DNA of 64,000 bases, taken from Plasmodium malariae (lineage: Eukaryota > Apicomplexa > Aconoidasida > Haemosporida > Plasmodiidae). The stretch lies in assembly GCF_900090045.1 (NCBI RefSeq), contig NC_041775.1, positions 1,277,501 to 1,341,500 on the forward strand. Reading direction: 5' to 3'. The translations under genes and the position numbers were made by a program. The notes under the pieces are model-generated. The model was not told the DNA's origin, did not search any database, and saw only the letters and a program-made list of their open reading frames with translations. Of the stretch, positions 51,936 through 62,890 are shown piece by piece; position 1 is the first letter of the stretch, and every line of letters begins with the position of its first letter.

Positions 51936-54441
51936 GGATATATTTAAAGTTGTAAAAACTCAAGTAATAATTTACGAGGTATATTTGATATTTTAGAAAA
52001 GAATAAGTAAATGACTAATTTACTACTTGTCTTAATTATTTTCTATTTTGTCGATATAACAAGTCTTTAAATTCTTTTTAAGATAGATACAACTATAATA
52101 CGTGCTAAAGTATAAAAAAAAAAGATATAATTAAAAAAAATATATTTTAGTAAAAGCTATATTTAAAAATATTATTAATTAATATTAATCAAATGAAACA
52201 AATAAAAAGTATTTAATAAGTATTTTAAGGGAAAAATTGTATTAATATTATAATTCAACGTGCGTAAAATTTTATTTCAAAAAAACAAGCAATATATATA
52301 TATATATACATACATACATGCATTGATCAAATGTTGCTTTAATAAGGATATAATATAGGATTAAATTCTAGTAATAAAATATGAATAAGTATACATTCGA
52401 AAAATATTTTTAGAACTTTTATACTTAAATATGTTAGAAAATATATAATAAAAAACTTTTAGAAATTATCTTCTAATTATCTACATGTATTATTTTTTAA
52501 AATTATTTTTAATAAAAATTATTAATTAAAATGTGGAGGTAATATATATAACAGGAACAATATTATAATATATTAATTACATTTATAATATGCATAGAAC
52601 AATTTTTAGATATATTTTGATCTAGAGTAATTATTAAAAACGTGGTTGACAAAATGCAATTATTTAACATTTATATAGTTTTATTTTTACCTTTTAAATA
52701 ATATATTTAATATTTAATTTGTATAACAATTTATGAACTAGCTCCGTTGATTCTTTGCAAACAATGTATATTTATATATGTAGATAATAATAACAATATA
52801 GTAATACGAAGAATATTAAAAACAAGGAATTTATACTGTTATTATTCCTTATTTTATAGACGTTTCAGAAATAAAAAGGGGGTACGATATAATAAGAAAA
52901 ATGCGAATTAAATTAAATATTGTATTTTTAAAATAAATTTTTCTTCTTTTTTTTTTATTTATTTAATAAGCTCATTTGTTCTTAATTTATTTTATGTTTA
53001 TTTTTTCAATCAACAGTTCATTGCCAAAAAAAAATTGATAAAATGAAGTGCAATATTTTTTAAAAATGTTTCAACGAAGATTTCAACAAATGATTTTTTA
53101 TTTTGTAAGATAAAAATTAGCAGAAAAAAAAAAAGGGAAAAAAAACAGTTGCTACTTTTACTTTATATGTCTACCTTATATGTAATTTTATAATTAATAT
53201 ATTAATAAAATGCATGAAACACAAATATTTGGTATTGTTAATTATAAATTATTATTTTCTAATTTGAAAAAAACAAATTTATCGGGAGAAAAATCATTTT
53301 TGAGTAGAAGTAAATAAAATTAGAAAAAAAAAAAACTAAGGTTTATGTTTAATTTTTTAATTAATCTCTTATTATTTTACATTTTTAGCTCTATGCATTT
53401 GATAATTATATAGTAATAAATTTCTTATTAAAAAAATTAATTAAAGAGTTTTATGAATCTATATGTATTTTTTTATTTGTTAGTACAAAAAATAAAATAA
53501 ATAATAAAATACCAAATTGGAAGTATATAACCTAGATTTCTAAAATTGGCATACGAAGAAATCTTTACCTTTGGTCATATGATATTTAAAATATCCAAAA
53601 TAAAAAATTTTGATGACTGTTAAAAAATTAATTTTAATTTAGTTTTTATGTATTCTATAAAAATGTGAATATTGCAAGTAATTTTTATATTACGAATAAC
53701 TAAATAATTTTTTAATATTATTTTGATGTATTAAGCATTTTGTTTGTAACGGAATTATAAAAACATACTATAAATATAGAATGTGGCAGTATAATCAGTT
53801 ATATTTGGATTATTCAAATAGTAATAGTTTGTTTCAGGAATGAAATAAAAGATAAGAAAAAAGACACGAAATTAAAAATTTAAAAATTTATTTTTTTAAA
53901 TTTTAGTAAAATATTTTTTTATTTATGTTTTATCATTTTTACATATAAATGAGGGTAATTTTTTTATTACTGAATTTATTTTTTATAAAAAAACTTGTAT
54001 TTCTGTATAATTTTGAATTGGATTTTGCTCTAAATAACTAAGTTTTATAGAATATGTTAACAATATGTTAAGTTAGTATTCTGTAAGTAAATCTATAAGG
54101 AAATGTTACTATATAATTATTATATTTTTCTTTTTCTTTATGTTACACAATACATAATGTGTACGTATATATATATAGTTTAGTAAATAATTTGTATAAA
54201 ATAAAAATAATAAGTAAAATGTTATAAGAAAGTAAATAAAAACTTTTAACTACGTAGAATTATGTACAATATACTGAAATATTTATTCCATAATAAATTT
54301 GTGATTGCTATAGAAAAATGACATGAAAAATAAAGTACATGCTCATCATAAAAATTTATTAAGTTGTCCTTTTTATATGTACCTATCACAGTTACAGTAA
54401 TATAATATAATTACTGTAAGTATATTTTTTGTTTTATCATT

Positions 54442-54488
<47 letters not shown>

Positions 54489-54590
54489 TTATTTTCTGTT
54501 ATTATTCATTTTATTTGCGTAGGAAAAATTTTCTTATTATAAGGTAAAACACTTTCTGAAATAATAATATATGTTTATCTGTTAATATTA
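51936..54590. other. AT-rich intergenic sequence with a TTTA tract
   Basis: No supported gene. Poly-A and poly-T runs are frequent, and the TTTA tract near 54.45 kb is listed separately. Confidence 0.6.
54441..54490. repeat. (TTTA)12 tetranucleotide repeat
   Basis: Fifty bases of perfect TTTA repeat, 12.5 copies, just upstream of the decayed relic at 54.6 kb. It is the longest tetranucleotide tract I noticed here. Confidence 0.95.
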
Positions 54591-54995
54591 GTTCCTTATT
54601 AGAAAAATTATAAATCAGGGAAACAAAAGATATTCTTCATTAGATTACAAAACCGATATATCTTTAGTTAAATACTTAGGGGGAGTTAAAAAAAAAAAAA
54701 GTTATTTTGTAAAGAAAGACATTATCGAATTATCAATAACTAAATAAAGCAAAGAAAAATATATATCTAAGTTAGAAAAAACTAGAGAAAATATTAATAT
54801 AAAGAAAATACAAGAACTACTTGAATTAAAAGATATAAGGAATGACTTGATCCAAAATACAAACTGTTAAATCATACATTATTGTCTCTAAACTGGAATA
54901 AATTTATTACTAAAAAAATAAGTTATACATCTAAATTTCTCAAAAAGAATAAGAAATACAATTTGAAAATTGCCTAATGAGTGTATTGTGCTATA
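54591..54995 (+). pseudogene. Very decayed fam-l/m-like exon 2 relic
   Basis: A short run near 54718-54760 reads ERHYRIINN-stop-IKQRK. At the DNA level it resembles the ARNYRLLAINKQ segment of the 31.3 kb pseudogene, that is, the region around the export motif. Downstream, Lys/Asn/Ile-rich coding-like pieces such as SKFLKKNKKYNLKIA appear before stops. No exon 1, splice sites or membrane segments can be defined. I report it only as a probable remnant. Its position 2.5 kb before the 57.5 kb gene fits the pairing pattern elsewhere. Confidence 0.4.
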
Positions 54996-55492
54996 TTAAT
55001 GAATATAAAAAGACATAAATTTAATTAAAATATCAATAATAAAATACATTTATGAAATCTACATAAATTAGTTGTTGAAACACTTTTTATGTTATTAATC
55101 TTGTTTTTTTGTTTCATAAATCCATTGTATGAAGATTTAATGTTAGCTAGCATATGTAATGTAATATTTACGTATCTTTAGGTAGATACTCTAAGAAATG
55201 AGCTTTCGTCAAAAAAAATAATTTGCACTATTTTTAAGCATAATAACTTTCCGAAAAAGGGTATTTATTTCCAAGTTTAAAAAAATTTATTGCATTCTTA
55301 GTAATAATATCTACTGGGGAAATAATACGAAAGTATATATGATCCTTATGAAATCATCAATATATGTTTAAATATTTCGATATAAAATAGGAAGATTAAT
55401 ATGTATTCATAAATATTAACCGAATTCTGATATATTTTCCTCTTATTTGTTTTATATAGTATTTTTTTAATATGTATAAATTCACTTGCTTA

Positions 55493-55523
<31 letters not shown>

Positions 55524-57523
55524 TGTATAAATACTTTTAATAATACAATTCATTTATTATATATGCATTTTCTTGGAAACAAGTTAAATATTGCGAGAAC
55601 AAATGTAAATTATTTATGTATGATACTTTCATTTGGATGAATATGAACAAATGATTTAAAATAGTGCCAATATTTTTATTCGACACAAAATTCAAAAAAA
55701 CTAGTTAATCAAAAATAAATATTTATAAAATAACCGACTGAACTAGTTATATGAGAACACAGAAAAATTTTATTAAATAAAAAGTTATATTTTTCCATAA
55801 TTTGTTTCATTATATATTCATCATAATATATAAAACTACTTATAAAGATGTGCCTTTATATTTCTATATATAAATTCAACATTTTAAAATATGATAAATT
55901 AAGGGGAATTGAAGAAATATAATATATATTGGTTATAATCAGAGTATCTTTCTAAATTCATATTAATTATACATAAAAAATATATATATATACATATGAA
56001 TGAAATATTAAGATAATTATCTTATTTTCGTTTACTGTTCTAGAGTAATATGAATTATATGAAGTATGTAAAACTTTAATATATTATTTATATTTCATAT
56101 TAATTAGATAAACTATAGAACATTAATTTGATTTGTCAAATTACTATGAAAATATTTATACAGAATTGATATAACGTATTTAATATATAATATTTTTATA
56201 ATGTTCTGAATTAACTACGTGGAACATCCAGTAAGGGGAAAATATATTGGAATATAAATTTTCTAATTTTAGAGGTATATTTCATAAAAAATCTAACATA
56301 TTTCATTTAAATTAGTTGAATAAAGGTTATAATATAATACTTAATTGAGAATTGTAATTATTTATTAATAAAAAAAAATTAAATACCAGTTATACCCTCT
56401 GTAAAATTTCTATGAAAGTATTATTATATCAAATGTATTTCTAAATTTTATGGTATATTATCCTTTAATATATCATAATGGTATCCTTTTTAATTCTAAT
56501 TTTATTATTTAAAATTCTTTTAAATTATCATAGTTAGTAAATATAAATTTTTACGAAATTTACTTTTAGATTATTATTATTATTTTTTATGTATGTGCAT
56601 ATTTATATAGAACATATATATTTTTTTTATTCTTAGAAAAAAAAAAAAAAGTAACAGAATCCTTAAATTTAAAATATTTACTTTTAGTTATGATAAATAA
56701 AATATACTTATTTAAAATATATAATAATTACAATGTTATATATAAAATAACTTGATTAAAAATTATAAAAACATTAAATTGGATTTTTTTTTTTTGAATA
56801 TAAAAAGTTTTTTAGGTGAAAGAATTTCCAGAAGGCAACTGATAAAATTATGGTAAATCAATAGTCTGTATATATTTGGTATATTTCATATGATACCTCA
56901 TAATTTGTGCAACAAAAAAAAACATTTTTATTTGTTTTTTATATTTATTTAATACAGTAATTATAATATTTAATATAAATTTTTATAATATTTACAAAAA
57001 AAAAAAGCCTTATATAGTAAAATAAATACACAAAACTAAGTTTATTCATAGGAAAAAGGGAAAAATTAATGGCTAAATGTTTAGTGCATGTTAATATATG
57101 TATTCTGATAAGGTATATATCTTATTTTAAATGCAAAATAAAAATTTCAAACTTCAAAGAATAAATTTTACTTTATTTTTGAAAAGCATCAATAAAAAAC
57201 ATTTTATATTGTTGTATTAGAAATTAGTATATATATATATATATGTGTTGTGTAATTGTTTAACACGATAAGTTTTAAAAAAAATTATTTTAATTAATGT
57301 TTCTTTTTTATAAATGTAATTTTATAAGAAATATTTACTAAAATATTTTAAAAAATATATTTTCTTTAATATAATTTATATCTGTATTTTATTTGTTAAA
57401 CTTATTACTATATTAAAGGACAAATTTAATAATGCATATAGCATTACTTTATATGAGGAATTTTTTAATATTCCATGAATTTTTTATAAAACGAAATATG
57501 TTATAATATTAAATAATTTATAT
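54996..57523. other. AT-rich intergenic sequence
   Basis: No supported gene. An (AT)13 tract lies at 55499-55524, and other short A, T and AT runs are common. Confidence 0.6.
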
Positions 57524-58377
57524 ATGAATAGAAAAATAAAATATTTTATTTTAGTTGAAAAAATTACAATTATCATTTGTGCTTGGATATGTTATTATTT
57601 AATCAATGCGGTATATACTTGATATCACCAAAAAATATGCTTCACAGTTTTTGTAATATCATGTTATATGTAGATAATCATACATATATATAAGAATATT
57701 TTACTTATTCACAAATTGATATATCGTATGTAAATAAATAAATATTTAATTTTCCTTGTATTACAACTTTGATAAATCTTATGATAATAGAAATAATGTA
57801 AGTAGAACATTAGTTTCAGGAATATGTAGATTACTATTAGAGTGTAAGAAAGGGAGAATAAAAGTAGGATAACCATGAGTTACCTAGGCATGAATATGGT
57901 GATTCAGGAAACAAATATTATAATGATGAATCTAAATATAATTTTAATTTATGATTTGCATTCAAAAAATTAGGCATGACATGCTCTTCAGTTATATGTG
58001 AACCATTTGCATCGACAGATAATTTCTTTGAAAAACAATTATATAAGATATTCAGTCGTATAGATAAATACAGAAAATGTACTTATCCTATTATGAAAAA
58101 AAAGTTAAAACATTCAGTGTACATTAGTAGTCTTTTAATAATTGCTTTACCAGGAATGTTTTTTTTAACAGCAGTAACTTTAACTTCTTTAACCTTTTAT
58201 TACGGAAATGGCAATAATGAGAATGAAAAAGAATTTTATATTATTATTAGTAAAATTTTAATAAGTGGGGTTATATTTCCAATAACATTAGTTATATTAA
58301 TAAGTTCTGCAATAGTTATTTATATACTGGTAAAATTCATCAAATATGTCAACGAAGTAAAAGATATTAAATCCTAA
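57524..58377 (+). pseudogene. Two-TM exported protein (28/43 kb family), broken
   Basis: Exon 1 at 57524-57610 is an intact 29-codon unit (MNRKIKYFILVEKITIIICA...) with a good GTATAT donor. Exon 2 should begin near 57762, but the expected acceptor AG reads AT there. If it does begin there, codon 23 starts RLLLE, a canonical RxLxE motif, shortly before several stops (GGA TAA CCA TGA GTT ACC TAG). After a frame change the sequence reads GNKYYNDESKYNFNL-stop-F (TGA at 57952-57954). It is then open to 58377 with the family core STDNFFEKQLYKIFSRIDKY, two membrane segments (about LLIIALPGMFFLTAVTLT and LISGVIFPITLVILISSAIV) and the end KFIKYVNEVKDIKS. The open 3' part of 133 codons should not be annotated as a gene on its own. 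Confidence 0.82.
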
Positions 58378-61300
58378 CTGTAAATAATGAAATTCATTCA
58401 GAATTTTTTTTTTTTTTTATGTATCTAATATAAATTTAATTTATGCTTAGTTAAATTATGTTGTTGAATAAGGAAAATTACTTTTTCTTTACTTATATGT
58501 TTTATTATAAAACCAAGTTAATATAGATATATATACTGGTATACAACAGTTTAAAAATGTATGTTTTGTCTATACACAATTTGGCATACATTTATATTAT
58601 CATTAGTATAATAACGTATTTTTTGAAGATTTTTTATTACTATATTATTGAATATATAAATACATACACACGTTTGTTTTCTATGTAAAAAAGTTAAATT
58701 TAATATTGAAGAAAATTCACACTAAAAGGATATGCTATATATACAATAATGACATCTATACATATTTTTTGCATACTTTTATTATGATAAATGTGTGATT
58801 ATTTAATATAATACATAAATTATTACATTTATTAGTACAATCTTATTAGTAACGTAATTTTTGTTTTTATCAACCACAATTTATTTCCATTTTTTTGTTC
58901 TTCCTAATAAGTGTTTCTTTGTAAAGTTTTTAAAGAATATTATAACATATTATTTATAATTTATGCATGTCATACTGTTTTTTACTTAATAGAAATAATT
59001 TATGCGTTTTATATTTAGTGTATGTGTATTTTTGATTTAAAAGTAAGGATACCATTAATATTTGTAAAAAAATATGTTGTGAGTAATATATGTTTAATGA
59101 ATTATTTAATATTAAACTATTTTTAGTAAATTTTTTGAATAGCTTTAGTATGAATAATAGATATATATTAACATTAAATTTCTTATAATTATGATATATT
59201 AATGTAACATTATGAATTCGAGGAGTCATAAAATTTTATTATAAAATTAAAGGCTTAAATTCCATTTATCATTTCATAAATTTACTTATGTAACTGTCAA
59301 ATATAAAACAGTTTTATGAATATTACTTAAATTTCTGTAATAAAAAAAGTTTTGTAATATAGATATACTGTGAATATATTCTTTTGACAGTATTATGTGA
59401 ATAATATTTTGAGCCACTATTCATCTAATATTAGAATTTATAGGACAATTGCTCATTTTTTGCTGTCTTAAATGTTAACTGCATACGAAAAATAAACAAT
59501 AGGTTTATAATTAAATTGAATTAAGCATTAAATAATATATAAATAAATTTTATTCGTAAATACATTTTATTTCATAATATATAGATAATCATTTTTTCAT
59601 TTGTGATACTTTGTATTTTTGATGTATGTATGATTGTACCTTAACAGTTCTTTTTTAGATGTACCAAAAAATTTAGAGATTTTATATTAACTGAAAATTC
59701 TATTTATATTTACAATTCTGTTTCCAATTATATAAACGCAATAAGATATGCATGGATTGCATGTAAGTTAATGAAAATATTTTTATGCTTTTATTAATAC
59801 TATAAGATATAATTCATCATAATTAGAATACTAAGCTGTATTTTTCATAAAAGTTTTAATAGTTTAAAAGTAATATATGTGATTTTTGGTGTAATATTTT
59901 TTATGAGCATTTAATATGATTAAAATATAATTTTTTTAATTTTTCACTCCTGAAGTTTCAAAATGATACCGCAAATTAAGGAAAATATTTTTTTAGTTAT
60001 TATATAATATATACATTTTAAAATTTACTGCTTATCCTATCTACTAATTTATGTGTTGAACTTTTATTTCATAAAAATAGTTGCACATAGGAAACTAAGG
60101 GTAATAATTGGATAAATGTAAATTAATATGTTCATACCCTACTAAAAAAAATATTAATATGTTTCTCAATATATATATATATATATTTTAGTATTAAACG
60201 TTATAATGTTTTTATAATTAAATTTTTTTCTGTAAAAAGTACACATGAACCTATAAGAATGTTATAGTTTGTGGTTTACAATATTGACAAGTAATTGCCA
60301 GACATACTAATATAATTTAAAATTTTAGAAGTAATGTATGTAGAAAATCAATAATTATGAGTAGTAAAATGCATCATCAATACATAAAACGATAGATGTA
60401 TTCATGATATTATTAATGATGTAAAGTAATTGATTGTTCAATTTTATTTTATATAATTTATTTAAAAATATAAGATAAAGTTAATTAATAGCAAAAAACA
60501 TATGCATTTTTATTCGTGATAAAGTTTAACAAACATATTACTGATTCAATATTATTATAATATTAACATATTTTATATGGGTATTACACCTTTTTTGTTT
60601 TGTTATATTTTTCTAAATGTTTCTATTTAATTAAAAAAAAAAAAGGTAATTTGTGGGCTTTAAAACACGTCATTTACCAATAACTATATGAAACAACTTA
60701 GTTAATAATAATAATTTTCAAAATATTATAATACAACAATAGAAAAAAAATAAAACATATATTTTCATAAATTTGTTAGTATATAATAAATTTTATTTTT
60801 TAAATATATTGTATACAATATAGGAAAGAATATGTTATAATTAGGAAATCATGGAAATTTTTAAAAATATATATTTTTTGAATTTATTAATAACTTTTTT
60901 TCACTCCCCTAAATAATAAAATATTTTTTATCATAAATAATTACATTCTCCGAAATATAATATTTATAAAATTATAATAATTAGTAGGAAAAATTTATAA
61001 TAGTAATTATACTAGAAATGCATAGGACAATAGCATATATCTATATTTTATACATTGCATATTGTATATAAATTCAAAATTTCCTAATAATTAAAAATCA
61101 TAAGAAACAGTTTGTTCAAGTACCCAAATATGTAATTAAATTATACATTGTCAATATATATGAAAGAACTGAAATTGTGTAATTTTGCTAAAAAATAATT
61201 TTTTATAAATAATATTAATTATGCAATATTATATTAGCCTTTTTTACGTATTTTTTTTTTTCTTTTTTTTGACTAAGTAATAATACATGATATATATGTT

Positions 61301-61419
61301 AATTTTATAGAAAACAATATTAAAATAAAAGAGTTATTTTTTTTATTGTTGAAAGTGTATAACTTGATGTTAATTTTTCTTTATTTTATATATTAAAATA
61401 TTAGATATCTATCTATAAC
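58378..61419. other. AT-rich intergenic sequence
   Basis: No supported gene. An AG..GT-bounded open piece at about 59659-59761 (CTKKFRDFILTENSIYIYNS) could be a stray exon, but it is short enough to arise by chance. The minus-strand frame at 58954-59229 has no support. Confidence 0.55.
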
Positions 61420-62389
61420 ATGGAACAAAATATAAAGTTTATACTTTTTACAAAAATTTTTTTGTTTATACTTTTAAAATGGATATATTATTTTTACATT
61501 GACATGGTATGGTAATACTCTATGAGGGCCTTTGTATTATTCATATTTTTATTGCTTATTTTTATTAATTATTTTATTTATAATGTGAAAACTTATCCAT
61601 TTATTAAAGGAATAATTACTTTTGTTTTTTTAGAGCAGCTGTGACAAATTTTTGGATGATAAGCATTATTTTGGTAAAAAATTAGATAAACGAATTTATC
61701 GATTATTAGGAAAATGTGAAAAAGGTATTTTTTCAAATGTTGAAAATTTAGAATTAAAGATACCATACGATACAAAAAAAAAGAACGAAAAATTACTTAC
61801 AATAGATAATGAAAAATGGGACAAAGAAAAAAAAGAAAAATTATATAGAAGCTTATTGTATAAGGAAAAATTAATTAAGAGTCTTATGAAAAATAAATGT
61901 ACCATTTTACATAAATCATATACCCATTACGAAAAAAAAATAATGAATGGACTTGATGATAAAGCTTTTTTTAAAAAAATGATGTTAATTAATGATAAAG
62001 ATTACAAAAAATTAAAACGTAAAAAATTCAGATTACGACTTTTTTTACTTTTACTATTGTTCGTAGTGGTATTAGTGATACCTTTATTAGATTTATCATT
62101 TGGGGAATTTCAAAATACCGGTAATTTATTAAATAAATTATGTGTTTCATTAGGATATACTGGAGATCCATCTTCACCTTCCGAACCTGCTGGGGATGGT
62201 TTGAGTAATTACTTTTCATCTACATGTAAATTGAAGAACCTTACAGGATTTAAAGTATTTGGTATTCTAGTGTATTGCATACCTATCTTAATATTGGGTA
62301 TTATACTTATACGAGGACTTTTTTATTATTATAAAAATGTTATAAAGCATAAAAAAATTAAGTTCTTAGAAATGTTCAATGAATGGTAA
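61420..62389 (+). CDS. Fam-l exported protein, intact
   Basis: Exon 1 is 61420-61506 (29 codons, MEQNIKFILFTKIFLFILLK...). The intron is 127 bases with GT..AG ends. Exon 2 is 61634-62389, for a total of 280 residues. RLLGK at residues 52-56 is the PEXEL-like site with Lys last. A long Lys/Glu-rich segment (about 75-115) precedes the fam-l-like core at about 120-160: CTILHKSYTHYEKKIMNGLD, then KKMMLINDKDYKKLKRKK. Membrane segment 1 is about 165-184 (RLRLFLLLLLFVVVLVIPLL). A loop of about 50 residues contains a Pro/Ser/Gly patch (GDPSSPSEPAGDG) and two cysteines. Membrane segment 2 is about 237-259, and the tail is KHKKIKFLEMFNEW. The frame is clean. It is the longest intact fam-type protein here. 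Its core is more divergent than that of the 38.9 kb copy, so fam-l rather than fam-m is a judgement from the KKI..LD and KIKF tail signatures. Function unknown. Confidence 0.87.
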
Positions 62390-62820
62390 AAAATATATTT
62401 ATTTCTGTTAAGAAGCCTTCAATGTTATGTATTACCTGTAATATCTTTAATGATATATTACATATAATAGCAGTTTTTTAGCTTTTACAAATGAACTTAT
62501 ATAAACTTAATTATATTTATAAGTAAATACAAAAAATATATTTTTATATTTTTTTGTGAATTTGAATGTTTGAAAATTTTTTAATTTGTAAATTAATGTA
62601 TTCTTACTCTGAATTAATTAATATGGCTAAATATATACATACTTATATTTAAATGTAAATTTAAACGAAAAATATATATTTGTATTTTAAAATTAATATG
62701 TAACAGTACGAATAATATTATTTTATAGAATTCATTTGTTAATTTACATTTTAACTATAAATAATGCTGCTTTATATTTTTTATCATTTTCTAGTATAAA
62801 ATTATTATTTTTTATGTTTA
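62390..62820. other. 3' flank of the 61.4 kb gene
   Basis: AT-rich sequence leading to the shared 3'-flank block. No gene visible. Confidence 0.55.
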
Positions 62821-62890
62821 TTGAGAAAAATAATTATTACTTTTAAATTAACAATTAACGTTCCTTGTTTAGTATATAATGAAAGGGAGT
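62821..62890 (+). repeat. Shared 3'-flank block, copy 7
   Basis: Begins TTGAGAAAAATAATTATTAC, then TTTTAAATTAACAATTAACG, then TTCCTTGTTTAGTATATAAT and GAAAGGGAG. It starts about 432 bases after the stop codon at 62389. The second half matches copies 1 and 4 best (GTATATAATGAAA-type end). Confidence 0.6.

Noticed and set aside
59659..59761. AG..GT-bounded open piece resembling an internal exon
   Set aside because: About 34 codons and no flanking exons. An open stretch of this length is not improbable in one of six frames.
61593..62219. Minus-strand frames within the 61.4 kb gene
   Set aside because: Antisense shadows of the intact fam-l exon 2.
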